Source: Burkholderiaceae bacterium (lineage in GTDB: Bacteria > Pseudomonadota > Gammaproteobacteria > Burkholderiales > Burkholderiaceae_C). Taken from it: a stretch of DNA of 64,000 nt. Of this stretch, positions 16,541 through 24,530 are shown one piece after another. Position numbers and translations under genes: made by a program. The DNA is taken from the NCBI GenBank assembly GCA_024235995.1, contig JACKLI010000001.1, forward strand, positions 2,542,001-2,606,000, read 5' to 3'. Position 1 is the first letter of the stretch. Every line of letters begins with the position of its first letter. The notes under the pieces are model-generated. The model was not told the origin of the DNA. It ran no database searches and saw only the letters and a program-made list of their open reading frames with translations.

Positions 16541-16927
16541 ATGTCCACGCTTCCATTCAACGCCACCGCCGTCGAGCACGAGCGGCAGGCCTTCATCCTC
16601 AACCGCCCGGAGCACGACGTGGCCTTGCAGTGGCTCGAGGCCCAGCAGCAGGTCGACGCCTTCGAGGGCGAGCTGCAGGCCGCGGTCGACAGCGCCTACC
16701 AGCGCGGCCTCAGCGAAAGCCTGGGCGAGGACATCGAGACCACCCTGGCTGCCCTGCGCCGCGACGTGGACGAATTGCGTCAGGTGTCTGAAGCCTTGCG
16801 CCACGACCTGCGCGAAGCGGCCGACTGGCTGACCAGCGAGCCGGCGCGCCTGATCGCCCAGCGCCGCCAGGCCGCCGCCGCATTGCGCATCCGTGCGGCC
16901 CGTCCGCTGCCGGCCGCTTGCCATTGA
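16541..16927 (+). CDS. hypothetical 128-aa helical protein
   Basis: A 128-aa protein, probably mostly helical. The middle (about residues 20-100) is rich in Glu, Leu, Ala and Arg with heptad-like spacing (TTLAALRRDVDELRQVSEAL), suggesting a coiled coil. The start is the ATG at 16541 (MSTLPFNATAVEHER), which has CGGAG nine bases upstream; an in-frame TTG nine bases earlier lacks such a site. There is no signal or membrane segment. Its neighbours are other small unknown proteins of the cluster. I do not recognise a family; a structural or partner-binding role is the most that can be said. Confidence 0.7.
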   Translation: MSTLPFNATAVEHERQAFILNRPEHDVALQWLEAQQQVDAFEGELQAAVDSAYQRGLSESLGEDIETTLAALRRDVDELRQVSEALRHDLREAADWLTSEPARLIAQRRQAAAALRIRAARPLPAACH

Positions 16928-16950
16928 TTCTGATGCCAACGGAGGCAACC

Positions 16951-17172
16951 ATGACAACCCTGATCCCCTTCCTCAGCGCCGGTGATGTGACTTACAGCGC
17001 CCAGGTGCGCCCGCTGCAGGCCCCGGGCCAGCCGCTGCATGTGCGCATCAGCAGCCGCCACAGCGATGCCCGCCATCCGCAGGCCGAGCGCACCCAGTTC
17101 GAAATGACCCTGAGCCGGCACGAGTACGAGGCCCTGTTGGCCATCCTGCGTGGCGGCTCGTGCTCCATCTGA
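16951..17172 (+). CDS. hypothetical 73-aa protein
   Basis: A 73-aa protein (MTTLIPFLSAGDVTYSAQVR) with ATG at 16951 and an excellent Shine-Dalgarno GGAGG seven bases upstream. It begins 23 bp after the previous gene and ends 23 bp before the PcfJ-domain gene, so it is surely cotranscribed. The sequence is short and soluble, alternating hydrophobic and polar residues with an FEMTLSRHEYEALLAIL helix near the end. No family is recognised. A longer reading starting at 16918 exists but overlaps the upstream gene and lacks a ribosome site. Confidence 0.72.
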   Translation: MTTLIPFLSAGDVTYSAQVRPLQAPGQPLHVRISSRHSDARHPQAERTQFEMTLSRHEYEALLAILRGGSCSI

Positions 17173-17195
17173 GGCGACTGCAGGAGAAACCCCCA

Positions 17196-19121
17196 ATGAA
17201 CTGCACGATGTTTCAAGCATTGCCCACCCCCATCGGCGATGGCACCACCAAGCTGCCAAGCTCGATTTGGTTCGACCCGGTGATGCTGGCGCCACCGACT
17301 CCCAGCCTGCGCGGCCCACTCGGCCTGCCGCCGCAGCATCTGCGCGAGCTGCACTGGCCGGCGCTGCTGGAGGAATGCGTGGCTCGCATACGGGCGGCGC
17401 TGGCCCGGCCGATCCAACTCGAGCGCGCTGGGCCGCTTCGGCGCGTCGCGCTCCTGGGCGTACTGATCTACGAGCGCCAGCCCGAGGGCCAGTACCGCCT
17501 GTACGAATGGCGAGCGGGAGAGGTTCTGCCCGACCCCGATGGCGGCCACCAGGTGGGCCTGCCCTGGCTGCGACGTGTGCCCGATGGCAAGGTGGTTGCC
17601 GACGGCGCACCCTACCAGGCGCTGTGGCTGAGCTGCTACGCCGAAGGCTTGCGCCAGGCGCTGCAGCTGCAATGGCCCGAGCATCCCCTCATCGACCACT
17701 ATGTCGACTGGGTGCGGCTGCGGCTGGAGCAGGCGTTGTGGACCGACAGCACCCAGCAGCGCGTACGCGCCCTGCTTGCCCAGGCCCTTGGCCTCGATGC
17801 CTCGATCGTGCGCCGTGCCCGCCGCTGGCTGGCGCACCCGGACGGAACCCCGATCCGCCTGGCCGACTACAACCTGACCCTCTGGCGCCGCCAGCAGGGG
17901 CCGCGCCTGCAGGCCGAGTCACCGCAATGGCTGCCGCTGCTGACCGCGCTGTGGCGCCACCTGCCGACCGAGGGCGAGCCCTTGGCCAAGCTGCGGGCGC
18001 TGCTGCTGAACAACGGCCTCAGTCCCGCCATGTGGCGGCTGCTGCACCGCACGGGCACCCACTGGATCAGGCCGCTGCGCAACTACTACACCAAGGAGAG
18101 CCGCCACAATGGGCGCGCCGCGCTCGAGCTGCTACTCAAGGCCCAGAAGTTCGGCACCAGCCAGTTGGTACCGCGCTGGCTGCTGCGGGCGCTGATGAAT
18201 CTCGATGGCAACCCGAACCGGCCCCGCAAGAGCTACCTGAAGAATCCGGAAGATCCCATCGACGCGCCGATGGCGGCGTGCCTGGGGCACTGGGCCACCG
18301 ACATGGCCCGCTCGGGCGACGAGTCGGGGCTGCAGCGACTGCAGGAGCAGTGCCACCTGCTGCTGAACTGGGCGACGGCGCACCCACAGGTCGTGACCAG
18401 CCGCACCCTGCGGCAGGTGACGCTGCCGGGGCTGTGGCGCAAGGCCGAACAGTGGCACCAGCAGGAGCTGGCCAAGGCCAGGCAGCTAAAGCCTTGGCGC
18501 ACGCCGTTCGACCTAACAGTGATCGAGCACGACGAGCTGGAGATAGTTGCGCTCACCAGCGCGGCGCAGATTCTGGAGGAAGCCCTGGCCATGCGCCATT
18601 GCGCGGGCAGCTACGTCGACCGGTGCGCGAGCGGCAGCTACATCCTGCTGTCGGTGCGGCGCAAGGACACGGGCAAACGCCTGGCCACGGTGGGCCTGCA
18701 GTGGGCCGATGGCGCGCTGCAGCTGCACCAGATGACCGGCTTTGCCAATGCGCTGGTGCCGCCACAGATCGCCGCGTTCGCCCAGCAGGCCGTAGCGTCC
18801 ATGAAGATCAACCCACCGGAGCCGATGATGCCCAGAAGCAACCAGCCAAGAGTCCATGTCCGCCTCACCGCGATGTGGGGCAACGACGATGCCGCATCCA
18901 CCATCCAGGTCAGTCGGCGGCGCTGGCAGCAAATCCTGAACGGAGAGTCTTACGACACGAGCGCATGGTCCTGGTACGAGGGCACGCGCACGCGCACGTA
19001 CTGGTCTTTTGATGGCGGCAAGCTCACCCTCTCGCAAGACGACGGCATGGAATGCTGCCATCTCACGGCCAGGCAACTGTACGTGGACGAGGTCACATCG
19101 ACACCGAGACCGCAGAAATGA
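17196..19121 (+). CDS. PcfJ-domain protein
   Basis: A 641-aa protein. A PcfJ-like domain lies at about residues 455-540, recognisable by MRHCAGSYVDRCASGSYILL and the following LQLHQMTGFANALVPPQ. The first 450 residues are Trp- and Arg-rich and unassigned; about 100 residues follow the domain. PcfJ is named from the conjugative enterococcal plasmid pCF10, and relatives occur on plasmids and integrative elements; the biochemical role is unknown. The start is the ATG at 17196 with CAGGAGAAAC upstream; a GTG at 17160 overlaps the previous gene. Its stop overlaps the next ATG (ATGA at 19118-19121). Confidence 0.85.
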   Translation: MNCTMFQALPTPIGDGTTKLPSSIWFDPVMLAPPTPSLRGPLGLPPQHLRELHWPALLEECVARIRAALARPIQLERAGPLRRVALLGVLIYERQPEGQYRLYEWRAGEVLPDPDGGHQVGLPWLRRVPDGKVVADGAPYQALWLSCYAEGLRQALQLQWPEHPLIDHYVDWVRLRLEQALWTDSTQQRVRALLAQALGLDASIVRRARRWLAHPDGTPIRLADYNLTLWRRQQGPRLQAESPQWLPLLTALWRHLPTEGEPLAKLRALLLNNGLSPAMWRLLHRTGTHWIRPLRNYYTKESRHNGRAALELLLKAQKFGTSQLVPRWLLRALMNLDGNPNRPRKSYLKNPEDPIDAPMAACLGHWATDMARSGDESGLQRLQEQCHLLLNWATAHPQVVTSRTLRQVTLPGLWRKAEQWHQQELAKARQLKPWRTPFDLTVIEHDELEIVALTSAAQILEEALAMRHCAGSYVDRCASGSYILLSVRRKDTGKRLATVGLQWADGALQLHQMTGFANALVPPQIAAFAQQAVASMKINPPEPMMPRSNQPRVHVRLTAMWGNDDAASTIQVSRRRWQQILNGESYDTSAWSWYEGTRTRTYWSFDGGKLTLSQDDGMECCHLTARQLYVDEVTSTPRPQK

Positions 19122-19567
19122 CCGTGCTCCAAAAATCGTCCGCTGCCGCATCGATCATCGATCCGGGCACGATTCAAGCCTACCAGGAAACGGAGTATCG
19201 GGTGCTTGGGGGCCAGCCCTTCACCCTGCGGGTGGGCCAGGCCAACGCCGACTTGCTGACGACCCACAAGTTGCACCAGGTCGATGGCAGCGCGTTCCTC
19301 ACCGCCTGCAATCCGTTCAGCCAGCGCTTGGATGATGCGGCCAATGTGCTCAGGCAGGCCACGTTGGCTGCGCAGCTGAGGCAACACGGCGTGGCGTTCG
19401 CGCCCGGCATCGGCCAGCACCCGTGCAACGACTGGCCCGGCGAGGACAGTTTCCTGGTGCTCGGCCTCGATCTCGAGGCAGCCAGGTCACTGGGTGCGCG
19501 CTTCGAGCAGAACGCCCTGATCTGGAGTGGCGCCGACGCCGTACCGCAGCTGATCCTGCTGCGCTGA
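19118..19567 (+). CDS. DUF3293-family protein
   Basis: A 149-aa protein. YRVLGGQPFTLRVGQ, the FLTACNPFSQRLDD phrase (family T-A-x-N-P-x-S), the C-terminal SFLVLGLDLEAARSLGARFE and the final IWSGADAVPQLILLR match the small DUF3293 family, whose function is unknown. The start ATG at 19118 overlaps the PcfJ gene stop as ATGA, so the two proteins are translationally coupled and likely act together. A longer in-frame reading from 19052 lies inside the PcfJ gene and is not supported. Confidence 0.82.
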   Translation: MTVLQKSSAAASIIDPGTIQAYQETEYRVLGGQPFTLRVGQANADLLTTHKLHQVDGSAFLTACNPFSQRLDDAANVLRQATLAAQLRQHGVAFAPGIGQHPCNDWPGEDSFLVLGLDLEAARSLGARFEQNALIWSGADAVPQLILLR

Positions 19568-19674
19568 AACTCAAGGCGTGGTCGGCCTGCCCGCAGGGGC
19601 GCTACGACCGGGGGGATTTGATCCAGCTTGCCGCCCCCGACAGCTCGTCAAAGCGGCTAAACAGGAGTGTTGAC

Positions 19675-19725
19675 ATGTTCGTCAATTGCATGGGCCTGGC
19701 CCTGTCGATGGAGGTCCGGTCATGA
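19675..19725 (+). CDS. candidate 16-aa leader peptide overlapping the next gene
   Basis: A very short frame (MFVNCMGLALSMEVRS) with its own Shine-Dalgarno AGGAG (19663-19667) eight bases before the ATG. Its stop overlaps the start of the 379-aa gene as ATGA (19722-19725). The arrangement is typical of a translationally coupled leader peptide. It could also be a remnant of a longer gene, since the frame is open upstream for about 80 codons. There is no direct evidence of translation. Confidence 0.4.
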   Translation: MFVNCMGLALSMEVRS

Positions 19726-20861
19726 ATCACCCCATCATCCAGCAACAGGCCCAAACGCCCGCGTCCATCCACCTGCTGCGTTACCTGCCCCGGCGACGCG
19801 ACTTCAACTGGCGCGCGCTGGATCCAACTGCGGTTCGATCAGCCGACGATCTGCCGCCCTACCTGATCCTGGGCCCACTGGACAAGGCCAGCTTCAAGCG
19901 CTCGCACGAGGGTTGGTCGGCGCGCTGGCAAGGCACCGAGGCCGACACCTGGTTCGAGCTGGCGCATGACGTCGCTCGGCAGCAGTGGGTAGCCGAAGAC
20001 CGCTGGCGCGGCATCAGGGGCTCCACCACCATCTACAAGACACGCATCCCGCTGCCGGTGGTGATCGGCCAGGCCATGTACGGCTGGTTCCCCGAGAACT
20101 GGGACCGGGCAGCCAAGGCGCTGCTGGAAGAGACCTATCAGCTGCAGGTGATCGAGCCGAAAACAGGGGCGCCGTCGATGTGCGGCATTCCGGACGGGCC
20201 GGCGCGGACGATTGCGTTCCCGATCGCGGTAGGCGAGCTGCGCGGCTTTCGCGATCACTTCAGGCAATGCCTGGAGCGCTGGCAGCTGCCCTATCCGGTG
20301 GCCGCCGAAGCCCGGCTGACCTACCAGGGGGTCAGCTGGCACGAGGGTGAGGCGCCCGGTTGGACCGAAGCCACCCGGCCCGACGATGCCTTCCGGCAGT
20401 CGGTGCAGGACACCGGCCTGCTGTCGTTCGGCTATCCAAGGCGCACCGATGTGCCCGGCAAACCGGCCATGTGGAGCCAGACACGGGAGCTGTACTACGT
20501 GTACCTGACCCTGCCCTTCGCTGGCCTCACCGACCTGCTGCGTCGGCTGGTCAGCATCCAGGGGCCAGTGCGGCGCCATGACGATCCGCGCTTGCCCTTC
20601 GAGTGGCAGCCCATGGTGCTGTCGGCGGGGCTGGAACACCTGGTGGCCGACCTGACCCTGGACGATGACCCCAGAACCACGCTCGTGTACCTGCGCTTCC
20701 AACCGCTGGCGCAGTGGGGCAAGGCCGTGACGGTCGGCAAGCTGGTTGACGCGATGCGCAGCGCCGAGGATGACCTGGCGCGTGCCGAGGCGATCAGCGC
20801 GGGCATCGTGAAGCACATCGGGCGCATCGTCGAGCAGATGCGCGACGAGGAGCGGGCATGA
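19722..20861 (+). CDS. hypothetical 379-aa protein, last gene of the mobile cluster
   Basis: A 379-aa soluble protein (MNHPIIQQQAQTPASIHLLR) with ATG at 19722 and GAGGTCC upstream; 12 more in-frame codons from 19686 are possible but overlap the candidate leader. It is rich in Trp, Pro and Arg, with no signal peptide or membrane segment. A helical C-terminal region (MRSAEDDLARAEAISAGIVK) could be a coiled coil. I recognise no domain. It is the last gene of the PcfJ/DUF3293 cluster and lies about 200 bp from the tRNA gene that may be the integration site. Function unknown. Confidence 0.75.
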   Translation: MNHPIIQQQAQTPASIHLLRYLPRRRDFNWRALDPTAVRSADDLPPYLILGPLDKASFKRSHEGWSARWQGTEADTWFELAHDVARQQWVAEDRWRGIRGSTTIYKTRIPLPVVIGQAMYGWFPENWDRAAKALLEETYQLQVIEPKTGAPSMCGIPDGPARTIAFPIAVGELRGFRDHFRQCLERWQLPYPVAAEARLTYQGVSWHEGEAPGWTEATRPDDAFRQSVQDTGLLSFGYPRRTDVPGKPAMWSQTRELYYVYLTLPFAGLTDLLRRLVSIQGPVRRHDDPRLPFEWQPMVLSAGLEHLVADLTLDDDPRTTLVYLRFQPLAQWGKAVTVGKLVDAMRSAEDDLARAEAISAGIVKHIGRIVEQMRDEERA

Positions 20862-21014
20862 ACCAGAGACATCACCGCAACGTGATCGATCCACGATGAA
20901 GGTGAGCGGGGCGTTCGGCGGCCAACTGGCTGCATGGGCGATCGGGTTGAACTCGGAGCTTTCCAAAACTCTGCCCCGGTGGCTACACCATGGCTACACG
21001 ACCCGGAAAAAGAA

Positions 21015-21045
21015 AAACCCCGCTACCTTTTGAGTAGCGGGGTTT
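21015..21045. terminator. bidirectional terminator between the mobile cluster and tRNA-Asn
   Basis: A perfect 12-bp stem, AAACCCCGCTAC (21015-21026) with GTAGCGGGGTTT (21034-21045), and a 7-nt loop. On the minus strand it is followed by a T-rich run (TTTTTCTTTTTCC), so it is a good terminator for the tRNA. On the plus strand TTTCC follows, so it may also stop readthrough from the cluster. Confidence 0.75.
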
Positions 21046-21057
21046 CCTTGTGGTATT

Positions 21058-21133
21058 TGGCTCCCCGACCTGGGCTCGAACCAGGGACCTACGGATTAAC
21101 AGTCCGGCGCTCTACCGACTGAGCTATCGGGGA
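21058..21133 (-). tRNA. tRNA-Asn (GTT)
   Basis: A 76-nt minus-strand sequence with a complete cloverleaf. The acceptor arms TCCCCGA/TCGGGGA pair, the anticodon stem-loop reads CGGACTGTTAATCCG with anticodon GTT, the T-loop is GGTTCGAGCC, and an encoded CCA ends at 21058. Its 3' end faces the PcfJ cluster, the orientation expected if that cluster entered by site-specific integration at the tRNA 3' end. Confidence 0.97.
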
Positions 21134-21179
21134 ACAAGCCTCAAATTATAGCTTGGATTTTTTCGCTTTCCGGCGAGCC

Positions 21180-22652
21180 TCACGCAAATTTTGCGGTGGC
21201 GGCGCCATCGCCCGCGTCCAGCCGGTCGAACACCGCCATGCTTTCCACGTGCGCCGTGTGCGGGAACATGTTGACCACGCCCGCCGCGCTGCAGCGGTAG
21301 CCGGCCTGGTGCACCAGCAGGCCGGCGTCGCGCGCCAGGGTGGCGGGGTTGCAGCTGACGTAGACGATGCGCCGGGGCGGCTGCCAATCGGCCGCGCCGG
21401 CCGGCAGGGGCTCGGCGCCTTCGGCCCCGATGCGCGCCTGATGGATGGCGGCCAGCGCCTTGGCCAGCGCAAAGGCGCCTTCGCGCGGCGGATCGACCAG
21501 CCAGCGGTCGGCCGTGCCGTCGCGCACCAGTTGCTCGGCGCTCATCTCGAACAGGTCGCGCGCCACGAAATCGGTGGGCGCGAAGCGCTGGCCGTCGCGC
21601 GCTGCCTCCCGGTTGGCCTCCAGGCCCTGCCGCGCGCGCGCCACCAGGGCGGCGCTGCCCTCCACGCCCAGCACCTGGCCGGCCTGGGTGGCCAGCGGCA
21701 GGCTGAAGTTGCCCAGGCCGCAGAACCAGTCGATCACGCGCTCGTGCCGCTGCACCTGCAGCAGGCGCAGCGCGCGCGCCACCAACACGCGGTTGATGTG
21801 CGGGTTGACCTGGGTAAAGTCGGTGGGCCGAAACGGCAGGCTGACGCCGAACTCGGACAGCGCATACGCCAGCGGCGTGGCGCCTTCGGGGTCGAGCAGG
21901 TGCGCCGTATCCGGCCCCTTGGGCTGCAGCCACCACTGCACGCCGTGCTGCGCGGCAAAGGCGCGCAGTCGGGCCTCATCACCCGCGCTCAGCGGCTCCA
22001 GGTGGCGCAGCACCAGAGCAATCACGTCATCGCCGCAGGCCAGCTCGATCTGCGGGCAAGTGTCGCGCGCGTCCATGCCGGCAATCAGCGCGCGCAGCGG
22101 CAGCAGCAGCGCGCTGACCGCGGGCGGCAGCACGTGGCATTCGCGCATGTCGGCCACGTAGCGGCTCTTGCGCTCGTGAAAGCCGATCAGCACCTCGCCC
22201 TTCTTGAGCACGTGGCGCACCGACAGGCGCGCGCGCCAGCGGTAGCCCCAGGCCGGGCCTTCGATGGGGCGCAGGATCAGCTCGGGCCGGACCTTGCCCA
22301 GGTGCCACAGCTGGTCTTCGAGCGCGCGCTGCTTGACGGCCACCTGCGCGCTGGCGTCCAGGTGCTGCATCTTGCAGCCGCCGCAGGCGCCGGCGTGCAG
22401 GCCGAAATGCGGGCAGCGTGGCGCCACGCGCAGGCTGCTGGCGCGGTGCACCGCCGTCAGCGTGGCGGCCTCCCAGTTGTTCTTCTTGCGGTGCACCTGG
22501 GCGCTCACCCATTCGCCGGGCAGCGCGCCGTCGACGAACACCACCTTGCCGTCGGCGCGGTGGGCGATGCCCTGGGCGTCCAGGTCCATGGATTCGATGT
22601 GCAGCGCGTCCGCCGGCACGTCGGGGCGGGTGGCTGGTGCTTCAGGGTTCAT
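21180..22652 (-). CDS. rlmD: 23S rRNA (uracil-1939-C5)-methyltransferase
   Basis: A 490-aa TrmA/RumA-type methyltransferase. An N-terminal TRAM-like domain is followed by the iron-sulfur cysteines CPHFGLHAGACGGC (Cys80, Cys90, Cys93, with a fourth near 179). SAM motifs DWFCGLGNFSLPLA and VDPPREGAF lie in the C-terminal half, and the catalytic cysteine is in VSCNPATLARD. It makes m5U1939 in 23S rRNA. I prefer the ATG at 22652 (MNPEAPATRPD); a TTG two codons earlier is possible. The start codon sits exactly at the end of an interspersed repeat and has no clear Shine-Dalgarno. It follows nlpD on the same strand. Confidence 0.93.
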   Translation of the reverse strand: MNPEAPATRPDVPADALHIESMDLDAQGIAHRADGKVVFVDGALPGEWVSAQVHRKKNNWEAATLTAVHRASSLRVAPRCPHFGLHAGACGGCKMQHLDASAQVAVKQRALEDQLWHLGKVRPELILRPIEGPAWGYRWRARLSVRHVLKKGEVLIGFHERKSRYVADMRECHVLPPAVSALLLPLRALIAGMDARDTCPQIELACGDDVIALVLRHLEPLSAGDEARLRAFAAQHGVQWWLQPKGPDTAHLLDPEGATPLAYALSEFGVSLPFRPTDFTQVNPHINRVLVARALRLLQVQRHERVIDWFCGLGNFSLPLATQAGQVLGVEGSAALVARARQGLEANREAARDGQRFAPTDFVARDLFEMSAEQLVRDGTADRWLVDPPREGAFALAKALAAIHQARIGAEGAEPLPAGAADWQPPRRIVYVSCNPATLARDAGLLVHQAGYRCSAAGVVNMFPHTAHVESMAVFDRLDAGDGAATAKFA

Positions 22653-22704
22653 GATCAAATCAGGCAGTGGCCCGCATGCAGAAAGCGCGGCAAGCTATCA
22701 ATCG
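22650..22704 (-). repeat. interspersed repeat copy A, abutting the rlmD start
   Basis: Read on the minus strand it runs GATAGCTTGCCGCGC, then TGCATGCGGGCCA, then CCTGATTTGATCATGAA, where the last ATG is the rlmD start. It is related to copies at 27243, 28806, 38541, 56682 and 59398. The TGCATGCGGGCCA core is shared exactly with the copy before folD (38541-38598). Confidence 0.6.
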
Positions 22705-22733
22705 AATAGTATTGCGCTGGCACTGGAAACGAC

Positions 22734-22759
22734 AACGGGCGCCCGCGCGAGCGCCCGTT
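22734..22759 (-). terminator. hairpin after nlpD
   Basis: A 9-bp perfect stem, AACGGGCGC (22734-22742) with GCGCCCGTT (22751-22759), lies 20 bp past the nlpD stop. On the minus strand only GTCGTTTCC follows, so termination would be weak. It may instead stabilise the nlpD mRNA end or partly separate nlpD from rlmD. Confidence 0.5.
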
Positions 22760-22778
22760 GCCTGCGGTCGGCCGCGGT

Positions 22779-23711
22779 TCAGCGCGGCGGCAGGTAGCGC
22801 GCCGGGTCCACCGGTTTGCCGGAGCGGCGGATCTCGAAGTGCAGCTTCACGCGGTCGGAATCGGTGGAGCCCATCTCGGCGATCTCCTGGCCCTTCTTGA
22901 CGTTCTGGTCTTCCTTGACCAGCAGTTTCTGGTTGTGCGCGTAGGCCGTCAGGAAGGTGTTGTTGTGCTTGATGATGATCAGGTTGCCGTAGCCGCGCAG
23001 GCCGGCGCCGGCGTAGACCACGCGGCCGTCGGCGGCGGCCAGCACCGGCTCGCCCGCCTTGCCGCCGATGCCCAGACCCTTGTTCTTGTCCTCGTCGAAG
23101 CGGGCGATCACCGGGCCCTTGGCCGGCCAGATGAACTTGACGTTGTCGGCGCCTGCCGACGGCGGCGGAGGTGGCGGGGGCGGCGGCGCCGCAGCAGCGG
23201 TGGCGGCCGAGGCCGCTGGCGCGGGCGCCGCTGCAGCCGAGGCCGGGACCGGCGCCGGCGTGGCCGCGCCGGGCGTGGTCTGGGTGGCCACGGGGACCGG
23301 CGCCGGCTTGCCGCCCGCCGAATGCGCCGCGCCGCCGCGGGCCGCCTCCACCGGCGCGGGCACCGCCTGCGGCGATGCCGAACCCACCGGCGGCACCACG
23401 CGCAGCACCTGGCCCACTTCGATGGCGTTGGGGTTGTCCAGCTTGTTCCAGCCGACGATCTCGCGCCAGGGCTGGCCCACCTCGGTGGCGATCTTCATGA
23501 TGGTGTCGCCCGCGCGCACCGTGTAGTAGCCGGGCTTGCCGGCGTTCTCGGCGCCCGGGAGCAGGGCCGCGTCGACCCCTGGCACGGCCGCTGCCGTGCC
23601 CACGTTGCGGTCTTCGACCGGCGCGCGGCTCACCGACGTGGACGCGCACCCCGCCAGCAGCGCGGCGGCCAGCACACCTGCCATCCACGCCTTGCGACCT
23701 GACCACTGCAT
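22779..23711 (-). CDS. nlpD: NlpD-like lipoprotein, LysM plus degenerate M23 peptidase domain
   Basis: A 310-aa lipoprotein. The lipobox LLAGC gives Cys22. A LysM domain lies at about residues 60-107 (YYTVRAGDTIMKIATEVGQP). An Ala/Pro-rich linker of roughly 80 residues with a proline run follows, then a C-terminal M23 domain. The zinc site is incomplete: where active enzymes have H-x3-D this protein reads KGLGIGG, and the HxH motif is LHFE. This is what is known for NlpD, an activator of the cell-separation amidase AmiC rather than a peptidase. It sits 18 bp after pcm in the surE-pcm-nlpD order. Confidence 0.92.
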   Translation of the reverse strand: MQWSGRKAWMAGVLAAALLAGCASTSVSRAPVEDRNVGTAAAVPGVDAALLPGAENAGKPGYYTVRAGDTIMKIATEVGQPWREIVGWNKLDNPNAIEVGQVLRVVPPVGSASPQAVPAPVEAARGGAAHSAGGKPAPVPVATQTTPGAATPAPVPASAAAAPAPAASAATAAAAPPPPPPPPPSAGADNVKFIWPAKGPVIARFDEDKNKGLGIGGKAGEPVLAAADGRVVYAGAGLRGYGNLIIIKHNNTFLTAYAHNQKLLVKEDQNVKKGQEIAEMGSTDSDRVKLHFEIRRSGKPVDPARYLPPR

Positions 23712-23729
23712 AAATCTTGTCCTTGATCC

Positions 23730-24530
23730 CTAGGAAACGCCCGATTTTAGAGGCACGAAGTGAACCCCCTCCAGCACCGTCTGCCGGATGGCCTGGCGCG
23801 TCTTGTCGATCACCACCAGCGCCTGCGCGCCGCCGGCCTGCACCGTGGGCGCCACGATGCGCCCGCCGTACGCCAGCTGGTCGATCCAGGCCTCGGGCAC
23901 CTTGTCGCCGCCGGCGGCCGAGACGATGCCCGCATACGGCGCGCCGCTGGCAAAGCCCTGCATGCCGTCGCCCACGATCAGGTGCACGTTGGGCACGCGC
24001 AGGGGGCGCAGGTTGGCGCGCGCCTTCTCGTGCAGCTCGCGCAGGCGCTCCACGCTGTAGACCTCGCTGGCCAGCTGCGCCAGCACCAGCGCCTGGTAGC
24101 CGCAGCCGGTGCCGATGTCCAGCACGCGCCCGGGCCGGCCGTCGGCGCCGCGGGCCACGCCCTGCATCAGCAGCTCGACCATGCGCGCCACCACGCTGGG
24201 CTTGGAGATGGTCTGCCCCAGCCCGATGGGCAGGGCCGTGTCCTCGTAGGCCTGGGCCACCAGCGCGTGGTCGACGAAGCGGTGGCGGTCCACCGCGCCC
24301 ATGGCGCGCAGCACCTCGGGGTCGTGGATGCCGCTGGCGGCCAGCGCCTGCACCATGCGCGCGCGCGCCGGGATCGGGTCGCGCGCGGCGCCGGGCAGCG
24401 CGGCCGGCGCGGGCACGCGGGCCGCCGCGCTTGCCGGCGGTACGCCGGGCGCCGGCCGCTTGGCCAGCGCCGGGCGCGGCCCCAGGTCGATGCGCGCGGG
24501 AAAGCCTGGCCGCTCGGGTGGACGCGCCAT
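23730..24530 (-). CDS. pcm: protein-L-isoaspartate O-methyltransferase
   Basis: A 266-aa protein. The last 200 residues are a standard PCMT: RHRFVDHALVAQAYEDTALP, IGLGQTISKPSVVARMVELL and the SAM motif VLDIGTGCGYQALVLAQLA. It methylates isoaspartyl residues in aged proteins for repair. The first 50 or so residues are Pro/Ala/Arg-rich and longer than the enterobacterial enzyme (208 aa); the true start could be internal, but ATG 24530 overlaps the surE stop (TGATG), which supports coupling. It lies between surE and nlpD, the conserved order. Confidence 0.93.
   Translation of the reverse strand: MARPPERPGFPARIDLGPRPALAKRPAPGVPPASAAARVPAPAALPGAARDPIPARARMVQALAASGIHDPEVLRAMGAVDRHRFVDHALVAQAYEDTALPIGLGQTISKPSVVARMVELLMQGVARGADGRPGRVLDIGTGCGYQALVLAQLASEVYSVERLRELHEKARANLRPLRVPNVHLIVGDGMQGFASGAPYAGIVSAAGGDKVPEAWIDQLAYGGRIVAPTVQAGGAQALVVIDKTRQAIRQTVLEGVHFVPLKSGVS

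Noticed and set aside
16918..16950. Upstream start for the 73-aa gene
   Set aside because: It overlaps the previous gene; the ATG at 16951 has a far better ribosome site.
20980..20999. Direct repeat TGGCTACAC/TGGCTACAC near the tRNA as a recombinase arm site
   Set aside because: Two 9-bp copies alone, with no integrase gene, are too weak to call an attachment feature.
20934..21122. 62-codon frame containing a RPGLEPGTYGL phrase
   Set aside because: It reads through the tRNA-Asn gene on the opposite strand, a known type of spurious ORF.
22653..22778. Possible rpoS fragment between nlpD and rlmD
   Set aside because: Only the repeat and a hairpin are present; no sigma-factor residues in any frame.
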